Below, piece after piece: positions 13,401 to 25,200 of a DNA stretch of 64,000 bases (position 1 is the first letter of the stretch; every line of letters starts with the position of its first letter). A model generated the notes under the pieces. The model did no database searches, was not told the origin of the DNA, and was given only the letters and a program-made list of their open reading frames with translations. Made by a program: the position numbers and the translations under genes. Where the stretch lies: contig CM067369.1 of NCBI GenBank assembly GCA_034401795.1, positions 140,876,496 through 140,940,495 on the forward strand, read 5' to 3'. Origin of the DNA: Chaetoderma sp. LZ-2023a (lineage: Eukaryota > Mollusca > Caudofoveata > Chaetodermatida > Chaetodermatidae).

Positions 13401-15385
13401 GGAAGGCCGGAGGGAAAGATGGAAGGAAGGCATCTTTCCCTCCGGCCTTCCATCTTTTCCTCCGGCCTTCCATCTCTCCCTCCGGCCTTCCATCTCTCCC
13501 TCCTGCCTGCCATCTCTACCTCCGGCCTTCCATCTCTCCCTCCGGCCTTCCATCTCTCCCTCCCGGCTTCCATCTCTCCCTCCAGCCGTCCGTCTCTCCC
13601 TCCGGCCTTCCGTCTCTCCCTCCGGCCTTCCGTCTCTCCCTCCGGCCTTCCGTCTCTCCCTCAGCCTTCCATCTTTCCCGCCAGCCTTCCGTCTTTCCCT
13701 CCAGCCTTCCGTCTTTCCCTCCAGAGGGAAAGATGGAAGGCCGGAGGGAAAGATGGAAGGAAGGCATCTTTCCCTCCGGCCTTCCATCTCTCCCTCCGGC
13801 CTTCCATCTCTCCCTCCGGCCTGCCATCTCTCCCTCCGGCCTGCCATCTCTCCCTCCGGCCTTCCAGCTCTCCCTCCGGCCTTCCATCTCTCCCTCCGGT
13901 CTTCCGTCTCTCCCTCCGGCCTTCCGTCTCTCCCTCCGGCCTTCCGTCTCTCCCTCCGGCCTTCCCTCTCTCCCTCCGGCCTTCCCTCTCTCCCTCCGTC
14001 CTTCCGTCTCTCCCTCCGGCCTTCCATCTTTCCCTCCGGCCTTCCATCTCTCCCTCCGGCCTGCCATCTCTCCCTCCGGCCTTCCAGCTCTCCCTCCGGC
14101 CTTCCATCTCTCCCTCCGGTCTTCCGTCTCTCCCTCCGGCCTTCCGTCTCTCCCTCCGGCCTTCCGTCTCTCCCTCCGGCCTTCCGTCTCTCCCTCCAGC
14201 CTTCCCTCTCTCCCTCCGGCCTTCCCTCTCTCCCTCCGGCCTTCCCTCTCTCCCTCCGTCCTTCCGTCTCTCCGTCCGGCCTTCCATCTTTCCCTCCGGC
14301 CTTCCATCTCTCCCTCCGGCCTGCCATCTCTCCCTCCAGCCTTCCAGCTCTCCCTCCGGCCTTCCATCTCTCCCTCCGGTCTTCCGTCTCTCCCTCCGGC
14401 CTTCCGTCGCTCCCTCCGGCCTTCCGTCTCTCCCTCCGGCCTTCCGTCTCTCCCTCCAGCCTTCCCTCTCTCCCCCGGCCTTCCCTCTCTCCCTCCGGCC
14501 TTCCAGCTCTCCCTCCGGCCTCCCATCTCTCCCTCCGGTCTTCCGTCTCTCCCTCCGGCCTTCCGTCTCTCCCTCCTTCCTTCCGTCTCTCCCTCCGGCC
14601 TTCCGTCTCTCCCTCCGGCCTTCTATCTTTCCAGCCGGAGGGAAAGATGGAAGGCTGGAGGGAAAGATGTACGGCTGGAGGGATAGATGTAAGGCTGGAG
14701 GGAAAGATGTAATGCTGGAGGGAAAGATGTAAGGCCGGAGGGAAAGAGGGAAGGCCGGAGGGAAAGATGGAAGGCCGGAGGGAAAGATGGTAGGCCGGAG
14801 GGAAAGATGGAAGGCCGGAGGGAAAGCTGGAAGGCCATAGGGAAAGATGGAAGGCCGGAGGGAAAGATGGAAGGAAGGCATCTTTCCCTCTGGCCTTCCA
14901 TCTTTCCCTCCGGCCTTCCATCTCTCCCTCCAGCCTTCCATCTCTCCCTCCGGCCTGCCATCTCTCCCTCCGGCCTTCCATCTCTCGCTCCGGCCTTCCG
15001 TCTCTCCCTCCGGCCTTCCGTCTCTCCCTCCGGCCTTCCATCTTTCCAGCCAGAGGGAAAGATGGAAGGCTGGAGGGAACTATGGAAGGCTGGAGGGAAA
15101 GATGGAAGGCTGGAGGGAAAGATGGAAGGCTGGAGGGAAAGATGTAAGGCTGGAGGGAAAGATGTAAGGCTGGAGGGAAAGATGTAAGGCTGGAGGGAAA
15201 GATGTAAGGCTGGAGGGAAAGATGTAAGGCTGGAGTGAAAGATGTAAGGCCGGAGGGAAAGATGGAAGGCCGGAGGGAAAGATGGAAGGCCGGAGGGAAA
15301 GATGGTAGGCCGGAGGGAAAGATGGAAGGCCATAGGGAAAGATGGAAGGCCGGAGTGGAAGATGGAAGGAAGGCATCATTCCCTC
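10442..15385. repeat. Higher-order tandem duplication, 2,808-bp period
   Basis: Block order and private variants at about 10,442-13,249 recur from 13,250 at a constant 2,808-bp offset. Examples are the CTCCCTCAGCC short monomer followed by TTTCCCGCC near 10,853/13,661, the CTCCCCCGGCC deletion near 11,664/14,472, and the GGAGGGATAGATG variant near 11,870/14,678. The match stops near 15,385, where the second copy lacks the last part of the first. Confidence 0.85.
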
Positions 15386-16260
15386 CGGCCTTCCATCTCT
15401 CCCACCGGCCTGCCATCTCTCCCTCCGGCCTTCCATCTCTCCCTCCAGCCTTCCATCTCTCCCTCCGATCTTCCGTCTCTCCCTCCGGCCTTCCGTCTCT
15501 CCCACCGGCCTTCCGTCTCTCCCTCCGGACTTCCGTCTCTCCCTCCGGCCTTACCTCTCTCCCTCTGGCCTTCCATCTTTCCAGCCGGAGGGAAAGATGG
15601 AAGGCCGGAGGGAAAGATGGAAGGCCGGAGGGAAAGATGGTAGGCCGGAGGGAAAGATGGAAGGCCATAGGGAAAGATGGAAGGCCGGAGTGGAAGATGG
15701 AAGGAAGGCATCATTCCCTCCGGCCTTCCATCTTTCCCTCCGGCCTTCCATCTCTCCCTCCGGCCTGCCATCTCTCCCTCCGGCCTTCCATCTCTCGCTC
15801 CGGCCTTCCGTCTCTCCCTCCGGCCTTCCGTCTCTCCCTCCGGCCTTCCATCTTTCCAGCCAGAGGGAAAGATGGAAGGCTGGAGGGAACTATGGAAGGC
15901 TGGAGGGAAAGATGGAAGGCTGGAGGGAAAGAAGGAAGGATGGAGGGAAAGATGTAAGGCTGGAGGGAAAGATGTAAGGCTGGAGGGAAAGATGTAAGGC
16001 TGGAGGGAAAGATGTAAGGCTGGAGGGAAAGATGTAAGGCTGGAGGGAAAGATGTAAGGCCGGAGGGAAAGATGGAAGGCCGGAGGGAAAGATGGAAGGC
16101 CGGAGGGAAAGATGGTAGGCCGGAGGGAAAGATGGAAGGCCATAGGGAAAGATGGAAGGCCGGAGTGGAAGATGGAAGGAAGGCATCATTCCCTCCGGCC
16201 TTCCATCTTTCCCTCCGGCCTTCCGTCTCTCCCTCAGGCCTTCCGTCTCTCCCTCCAGCC

Positions 16261-19200
16261 TTCCATCTTTCCAGCCGGAGGGAAAGATGGAAGGCTGGAG
16301 GGAAAGATGGAAGGCTGGAGGGAAAGATGGAAGACCGGTGGGAAAGATGGAAGGCCGGAGGGAAAGATGGAAGGCCGGAGGGAAAGATGGAAGGCCGGAG
16401 GGAAAGATGGAAGGCCGGAGGGAAAGATGGAAGGCCGGAGGGAAAGATGGAAGGCCGGAGGGAAAGATGGAAGGCCGGAGGGAAAGACGGAAGGCCGGAG
16501 GGAAAGACGGAAGGCCGGAGGGAAAGATGGAAGGCCGGAGGGATAAGATGGAAGGAAGGCATCTTTCCCTCCGGCCTTCCGTCTTTCCCTCCGGCCTTCC
16601 TCTCTCCCTCCGGCCTTCCGTCTCTCCCTCCGGCCTTCCGTCTCTCCCTCCGCCTTCCGTCTCTCCCTCCAGCCTTCCGTCTCTCCCTCCAGCCTTCTGT
16701 CTCTCCCTCCGGCCTTCCGGCTCTCCCTCCGGCCTTCCGTCTCTCCCTCCAGCCTTCCGTCTCTCCCTCTGGCCTTCCGTCTCCCCCTCCGGCCTTCTGT
16801 CTCCCACTCCGGCCTTCCATCTCCCCCTCCAGCCTTCCGTCTCCCCCTCCGGCCTTCCGTCTCCCCCTCCGGCCTTCCGTCTCCCCCTCCGGCCTTCCGT
16901 CTCTCTTTCCGGCCTTCCATCTCTCCCTCCGGCCTTCCGTCTCTCCCTCCGGCCTTCCGTCTCTCCCTCCGGCCTTCCGTCTCTCCCTCCGGCCTTCCGT
17001 CTCTCCCTCCGGCCTTCCGTCTCTCCCTCCGGCCGTCCGTCTCTCCCTCTGGCCTTCCGTCTCTCCCTCCGGCCTACCGTCTCTCCCTCCGGCCTCCGTC
17101 TCTCCCTCCAGCCTTCCATCTTTCCAGCCGGAGGGAAATATGGAAGGCTGGAGGGAAAGATGTAAGGCTGGAGGGAAAGATGGAAGGCCGGAGGGAAAGT
17201 TGGAAGGCCATAGGGAAAGATGGAAGGCCGGAGGGAAAGATGGAAGGCCGGAGGGAAAGATGGAAGGCCAGAGGGAAAGATGGAAGGCCGGAGGGAAAGA
17301 TGGAAGGCCGGAGGGAAAGATGGAAGGAAGGTATCTTTCCCTCCGGCCTTCCATCTTTCCCTTCGACCTTCCATCTCTCCCTCCGGCCTTCCATCTCTCC
17401 CTCCGGCCTTCCGTCTCTCCCTCCGGCCTTCCGTCTCTCCCTCCAGCCTTCCATCTTTCCAGCCGGAGGGAAAGATGGAAGGCTGGAGGGAAAGATGGAA
17501 GGCTGGAGGGAAAGATGGAAGACTGGTGGGAAAGATGGAAGGCCGGAGGGAAAGATGGAAGGCCGGAGGGAAAGATGGTAGGCCGGAGGGAAAGTTGGAA
17601 GGCCATAGGGAAAGATGGAAGGCCGGAGGGAAAGATGGAAGGCCAGAGGGAAAGATGGAAGGCCGGAGGGAAAGATGGAAGGCCGGAGGGAAAGATGGAA
17701 GGCCGGAGGGAAAGATGGAAGGAAGGTATCTTTCCCTCCGGCCTTCCATCTTTCCCTCCGACCTTCCATCTCTCCCTCCGGCCTTCCATCTCTCCCTCCG
17801 GCCTTCCGTCTCTCCCTCCGGCCTTCCGTCTCTCCCTCCAGCCTTCCATCTTTCCAGCCGGAGGGAAATATGGAAGGCTGGAGGGAAAGATGTAAGGCTG
17901 GAGGGAAAGATGGAAGGCCGGAGGGAAAGACAGAAGGCCAGAGGGAGAGGCGGAAGGCCGGAGGGAGAGACGGAAGGCTGGAGGGAGAGACGGAAGGCTG
18001 GAGGGTGAGACGGAAGGCCGGAGGGAAAGATGGAAGGCCGGAGGGAAAGATGGAAGGCTGGAGGGAAAGATGGAAGGAAGGAATCTTTCCCACCGGCCTT
18101 CCGTCTTTCCCTCCGGCCTTCCGTCTCTCCCTCCGGCCTTCCGTCTCTCCCTCCGGCCTTCCGTCTCTTCCTCCGGCCTTCCATCTTTCCAGCCGGAGGG
18201 AAAGATGGAAGGCTGGAGGGAAAGATGGAAGGCTGGAGGGAAAGATGGAAGGCCAGAGAGAAAGATGGAAGCCCGGAGGGAAAGATGGAAGGCCGGAGGG
18301 AAAGATGGTAGGCCGGAGGGAAAGATGGAAGGCCGGAGGGAAAGATGGAAGGCCGGAGGGAAAGATGGAAGGCCGGAGGGAAAGATGGAAGGAAGGCATC
18401 TTTCCCTCTGGCCTTCTGTCTCTCCCTCCAGCCTTCCGTCTCTCCCTCCGGCCTTCCGTCTCTCCCTCCGGCCTTCCGTCTCTCCCTCAGGCCTTCCGTC
18501 TCTCCCTCCGGCCTTCCGTCTCTCCCTCTGGCCTTCCGTCTCCCCCTCCGGCCTTCCATCTCCCACTCCGGCCTTCCGTCTCTCCCTCCGGCCTTCCGTC
18601 TCTCCCTCCGGCCTTCCGTCTCCCCCCTCCGGCCTTCCGTCTCCCCCTCCGGCCTTCCGTCTCCCCCTCCGGCCTTCCATCTCTCTTTCCGGCCTTCCGG
18701 CTCTCTTTCCGGCCTTCCATCTCTCCCTCCAGCCTTCCATCTCTCCCTCCGGCCTTCCGTCTCTCCCTCCGGCCTTCCGTCTCCCCCTCCGGCCTTCCGT
18801 CTCCCCCTCCGGCCTTCCGTCTCCCCCTCCAGCTTTCCATCTCTCTTTCTGGCCTTCCGTCTCTCTTTCCCAGAGGGAGAGATGGAAGGCCAGAGGGTGA
18901 GACGGAAGGCCGGAGGGAAAGACGGAAGGCCGGAGGGAAAGATGGAAGGCCGGAGGGAAAGATGGAAGGAAGGCATCTTTCCCTTCGGCCTTCCATCTTT
19001 CCCTCCGGCCTTCCGTCTCTCCCTCCGGCCTTCCGTCTCTCCCTCCGGCCTTCCGTCTCTCCCTCCGGCCTTCCATCTTTCCAGCCGGAGGGAAAGATGG
19101 AAGGCTGGAGGGAAAGATGGAAGGCTGGAGGGAAAGATGGAAGACCGGTGGGAAAGATTGAAGGCCGGAGGGAAAGATGGAAGGCCGGAGGGAAAGATGG

Positions 19201-22200
19201 AAGGCCGGAGGGAAAGATGGTAGGCCGGAGGGAAAGTTGTAAGGCCATAGGGAAAGATGGAAGGCCGGAGGGAAAGATGGAAGGCCAGAGGGAAAGATGG
19301 AAGGCCGGAGGGAAAGATGGAAGGCCGGTGGGAAAGACGGAAGGCCGGAGGGAAAGACGGAAGGCCGGAGGGCGAGACGGAAGGCCGGAGGGAGAGAGGG
19401 AAGGCCGGAGGGAGAGACGGAAGGCCGGAGGGAGAGACAGAAGGCCAGAGGGAAAGATGGAAGGCCGTAGGGAAAGATGGAAGGCCGGAGGGAAAGATGG
19501 AAGGCCGGAGGGAAAGATGGAAGGCCGGAGGGAAAGATGGAAGGCCGGAGGGAAAGATGGAAAGCCGGAGGGAAAGACGGAAGGCCGGAGGGAAAGACGG
19601 AAGGCCGGAGGGAAAGACGGAAGGCCGGAGGGAAAGACGGAAGGCCGGAGGGAAAGATGGAAGGCCGGAGGGAAAGATGGAAGGCCGGAGGGAAAGATGG
19701 AAGGAAGGCATCTTTCCCTCCGGCCTTCCGTCTTTCCCTCTGGCCTTCCGTCTCTCCCTCCGGCCTTCCGTCTCTCCCTCCGGCCTTCCGTCTCTCCCTC
19801 CGGCCTTCCATCTTTCCAGCCGGAGGGAAAGATGGAAGGCTGGAGGGAAAGATGGAAGGCTGGAGGGAAAGATGGAAGACCGGTGGGAAAGATGGAAGGC
19901 CGGAGGGAAAGATGGAAGGCCGGAGGGAAAGATGGAAGGCCGGAGGGAAAGATGGAAGGCCGGAGGGAAAGATGGAAGGCCGGAGGGAAAGACGGAAGGC
20001 CGGTGGGAAAGACGGAAGGCCGGAGGGAAAGATGGAAGGCCGGAGGGAAAGATGGAATGACGGAGGGAAAGATGGAAGGAAGGCATCTTTCCCTCCGGCC
20101 TTCCGTCTTTCCCTCCGGCCTTCCTCTCTCCCTCCGGCCTTCCGTCTCTCCCTCCGGCCTTCCGTCTCTTCCTCCGGCCTTCCGTCTCTCCCTCCAGCCT
20201 TCCGTCTCTCCCTCCGGCCTTCTGTCTCTCCCTCTGGCCTTCCGGCTCTCCCTCCGGCCTTCCGTCTCTCCCTCCGGCCTTCCGTCTCTCCCTCCGGCCT
20301 TCCGTCTCCCCCCTCCGGCCTTCCGTCTCCCCCTCCGGCCTTCCGTCTCCCCCTCCGGCCTTCCATCTCTCTTTCCGGCCTTCCGGCTCTCTTTCCGGCC
20401 TTCCATCTCTCCCTCCAGCCTTCCATCTCTCCCTCCGGCCTTCCATCTCTCCCTCCGGCCTTCCGTCTCCCCCTCCGGCCTTCCGTCTCCCCCTCCGGCC
20501 TTCCGTCTCCCCCTCCAGCTTTCCATCTCTCTTTCTGGCCTTCCGTCTCTCTTTCCCAGAGGGAGAGATGGAAGGCCAGAGGGTGAGACGGAAGGCCGGA
20601 GGGAAAGACGGAAGGCCGGAGGGAAAGACGGAAGGCTGGTGGGAAAGACGGAAGGCCGGAGGGAAAGATGGAAGGCCGGAGGGAAAGATGGAAGACCGGT
20701 GGGAAAGATTGAAGGCCGGAGGGAAAGATGGAAGGCCGGAGGGAGAGACGGAAGGCCGGAGGGAGAGACAGAAGGCCAGATGGAAAGATGGAAGGCCGTA
20801 GGGAAAGATGGAAGGCCGTAGGGAAAGATGGAAGGCCGGAGGGAAAGATGGAAGGCCGGAGGGAAAGATGGAAGGCCGGAGGGAGAGACAGAAGGCCAGA
20901 GGGAAAGATGGAAGGCCGTAGGGAAAGATGGAAGGCCGGAGGGAAAGATGGAAGGCCGGAGGGAAAGATGGAAGGCCGGAGGGAAAGATGGAAGGCCGGA
21001 GGGAAAGATGGAAGACCGGTGGGAAAGATGGAAGGCCGGAGGGAAAGATGGAAGGCCGGAGGGAAAGATGGAAGGCCGGAGGGAAAGATGGAAGGCCGGA
21101 GGGAAAGATGGAAGGCCGGAGGGAAAGACGGAAGGCCGGTGGGAAAGACGGAAGGCCGGAGGGAAAGATGGAAGGCCGGAGGGAAAGATGGAATGCCGGA
21201 GGGAAAGATGGAAGGAAGGCATTTTTCCCTCCGGCCTTCCGTCTTTCCCTCCGGCCTTCCTCTCTCCCTCCGGCCTTCCGTCTCTCCCTCCGGCCTTCCG
21301 TCTCTCCCTCCGGCCTTCCGTCTCTCCCTCCAGCCTTCCGTCTCTCCCTCCGGCCTTCTGTCTCTCCCTCTGGCCTTCCGGCTCTCCCTCCGGCCTTCCG
21401 TCTCTCCCTCCAGCCTTCCGTCTCTCCCTCTGGCCTTCCGTCTCCCCCTCCGGCCTTCCGTCTCCCCCTCCGGCCTTCCGTCTCTCCGTCCGGCCTTCCG
21501 TCTCTCCCTCCGGCCTTCCATCTCCCCCTCCAGCCTTCCGTCTCCCCCTCCGGCCTTCCGTCTCCCCCTCCGGCCTTCCGTCTCCCCCTCCGGCTTCCGT
21601 CTCTCTTTCCGGCCTTCCATCTCTCCCTCCGGCCTTCCGTCTCTCCCTCCGGCCTTCCGTCTCTCCCTGCGGCCTTCCGTCTCTCCCTCCGGCCTTCCGT
21701 CTCTCCCTCTGGCCTTCCGTCTCTCCCTCCGGCCTTCCATCTCTCCCTCCGGCCTTACGTCGTTCCCTCCGGCCTTCCGTCTCTCCCTCCGTCCTTCCGT
21801 CTCTCCCTCCGGCCTTCCGTCTCTCCCTCCGGCCTTCCGTCTCTCCCTCCGGCCTTCCGTCTCCCCCTCCGGCCTTCCGTCTCTCCCTCCGGCCTTCCGT
21901 CTCTCCCACCGTCGTTCTGTCTCTCCCTCCGGCCTTCCGTCTCTCCCACCGTCGTTCCGTCTCTCCCTCCGGCCTTCCGTCTCTCCCTCTGGCGTTCCGT
22001 CTCTCCCTCTTGCCTTCCGTCTCTCCCTCCGGCCTTCCGTCTCTCCCTCCGGCCTTCCATCTCTCCCTCCGGCCTTACGTCGTTCCCTCTGGCCTTCCGT
22101 CTCCCCCTCCAGCCTTCCGTCTCCCCCTCCGGCCTTCCGTCTCCCCCTCCGGCCTTCCGTCTCTCCCACCGTCGTTCCGTCTCTCCCTCCGGCCTTCCGT

Positions 22201-25200
22201 CTCTCCCTCTGGCGTTCCGTCTCTCCCTCTGGCCTTCCGTCTCTCCCTCCGGCCTTCCGTCTCTCCCTCCGGCCTTCCATCTTTCCAGCCGGAGGGAAAG
22301 ATGGAAGGCTGGAGGGAAAGATGGAAGGCTGGAGGGAAAGATGGAAGACCGGTGGGAAAGATGGAAGGCCGGAGGGAAAGATGGAAGGCCGGAGGGAAAG
22401 ATGGAAGGCCGGAGGGAAAGATGGAAGGCCGGAGGGAAAGATGGAAGGCCGGAGGGAAAGATGGAAGGCCGGAGGGAAAGATGGAAGGCCGGAGGGAAAG
22501 ACGGAAGGCCGGAGGGAAAGACGGAAGGCCGGAGGGAAAGATGGAAGGCCGGAGGGATAAGATGGAAGGAAGGCATCTTTCCCTCCGGCCTTCCGTCTTT
22601 CCCTCCGGCCTTCCTCTCTCCCTCCGGCCTTCCGTCTCTCCCTCCGGCCTTCCGTCTCTCCCTCCGCCTTCCGTCTCTCCCTCCAGCCTTCCGTCTCTCC
22701 CTCCAGCCTTCTGTCTCTCCCTCCGGCCTTCCGGCTCTCCCTCCGGCCTTCCGTCTCTCCCTCCAGCCTTCCGTCTCTCCCTCTGGCCTTCCGTCTCCCC
22801 CTCCGGCCTTCTGTCTCCCACTCCGGCCTTCCATCTCCCCCTCCAGCCTTCCGTCTCCCCCTCCGGCCTTCCGTCTCCCCCTCCGGCCTTCCGTCTCCCC
22901 CTCCGGCCTTCCGTCTCTCTTTCCGGCCTTCCATCTCTCCCTCCGGCCTTCCGTCTCTCCCTCCGGCCTTCCGTCTCTCCCTCCGGCCTTCCGTCTCTCC
23001 CTCCGGCCTTCCGTCTCTCCCTCCGGCCTTCCGTCTCTCCCTCCGGCCGTCCGTCTCTCCCTCTGGCCTTCCGTCTCTCCCTCCGGCCTACCGTCTCTCC
23101 CTCCGGCCTCCGTCTCTCCCTCCAGCCTTCCATCTTTCCAGCCGGAGGGAAATATGGAAGGCTGGAGGGAAAGATGTAAGGCTGGAGGGAAAGATGGAAG
23201 GCCGGAGGGAAAGTTGGAAGGCCATAGGGAAAGATGGAAGGCCGGAGGGAAAGATGGAAGGCCGGAGGGAAAGATGGAAGGCCAGAGGGAAAGATGGAAG
23301 GCCGGAGGGAAAGATGGAAGGCCGGAGGGAAAGATGGAAGGAAGGTATCTTTCCCTCCGGCCTTCCATCTTTCCCTTCGACCTTCCATCTCTCCCTCCGG
23401 CCTTCCATCTCTCCCTCCGGCCTTCCGTCTCTCCCTCCAGCCTTCCGTCTCTCCCTCCAGCCTTCCATCTTTCCAGCCGGAGGGAAAGATGGAAGGCTGG
23501 AGGGAAAGATGGAAGGCTGGAGGGAAAGATGGAAGACTGGTGGGAAAGATGGAAGGCCGGAGGGAAAGATGGAAGGCCGGAGGGAAAGATGGTAGGCCGG
23601 AGGGAAAGTTGGAAGGCCATAGGGAAAGATGGAAGGCCGGAGGGAAAGATGGAAGGCCAGAGGGAAAGATGGAAGGCCGGAGGGAAAGATGGAAGGCCGG
23701 AGGGAAAGATGGAAGGCCGGAGGGAAAGATGGAAGGAAGGTATCTTTCCCTCCGGCCTTCCATCTTTCCCTCCGACCTTCCATCTCTCCCTCCGGCCTTC
23801 CATCTCTCCCTCCGGCCTTCCGTCTCTCCCTCCGGCCTTCCGTCTCTCCCTCCAGCCTTCCATCTTTCCAGCCGGAGGGAAATATGGAAGGCTGGAGGGA
23901 AAGATGTAAGGCTGGAGGGAAAGATGGAAGGCCGGAGGGAAAGACAGAAGGCCAGAGGGAGAGGCGGAAGGCCGGAGGGAGAGACGGAAGGCTGGAGGGA
24001 GAGACGGAAGGCTGGAGGGTGAGACGGAAGGCCGGAGGGAAAGATGGAAGGCCGGAGGGAAAGATGGAAGGCTGGAGGGAAAGATGGAAGGAAGGAATCT
24101 TTCCCACCGGCCTTCCGTCTTTCCCTCCGGCCTTCCGTCTCTCCCTCCGGCCTTCCGTCTCTCCCTCCGGCCTTCCGTCTCTTCCTCCGGCCTTCCATCT
24201 TTCCAGCCGGAGGGAAAGATGGAAGGCTGGAGGGAAAGATGGAAGGCTGGAGGGAAAGATGGAAGGCCAGAGAGAAAGATGGAAGCCCGGAGGGAAAGAT
24301 GGAAGGCCGGAGGGAAAGATGGTAGGCCGGAGGGAAAGATGGAAGGCCGGAGGGAAAGATGGAAGGCCGGAGGGAAAGATGGAAGGCCGGAGGGAAAGAT
24401 GGAAGGAAGGCATCTTTCCCTCTGGCCTTCTGTCTCTCCCTCCAGCCTTCCGTCTCTCCCTCCGGCCTTCCGTCTCTCCCTCCGGCCTTCCGTCTCTCCC
24501 TCAGGCCTTCCGTCTCTCCCTCCGGCCTTCCGTCTCTCCCTCTGGCCTTCCGTCTCCCCCTCCGGCCTTCCATCTCCCACTCCGGCCTTCCGTCTCTCCC
24601 TCCGGCCTTCCGTCTCTCCCTCCGGCCTTCCGTCTCCCCCCTCCGGCCTTCCGTCTCCCCCTCCGGCCTTCCGTCTCCCCCTCCGGCCTTCCATCTCTCT
24701 TTCCGGCCTTCCGGCTCTCTTTCCGGCCTTCCATCTCTCCCTCCAGCCTTCCATCTCTCCCTCCGGCCTTCCGTCTCTCCCTCCGGCCTTCCGTCTCCCC
24801 CTCCGGCCTTCCGTCTCCCCCTCCGGCCTTCCGTCTCCCCCTCCAGCTTTCCATCTCTCTTTCTGGCCTTCCGTCTCTCTTTCCCAGAGGGAGAGATGGA
24901 AGGCCAGAGGGTGAGACGGAAGGCCGGAGGGAAAGACGGAAGGCCGGAGGGAAAGATGGAAGGCCGGAGGGAAAGATGGAAGGAAGGCATCTTTCCCTTC
25001 GGCCTTCCATCTTTCCCTCCGGCCTTCCGTCTCTCCCTCCGGCCTTCCGTCTCTCCCTCCGGCCTTCCGTCTCTCCCTCCGGCCTTCCATCTTTCCAGCC
25101 GGAGGGAAAGATGGAAGGCTGGAGGGAAAGATGGAAGGCTGGAGGGAAAGATGGAAGACCGGTGGGAAAGATTGAAGGCCGGAGGGAAAGATGGAAGGCC

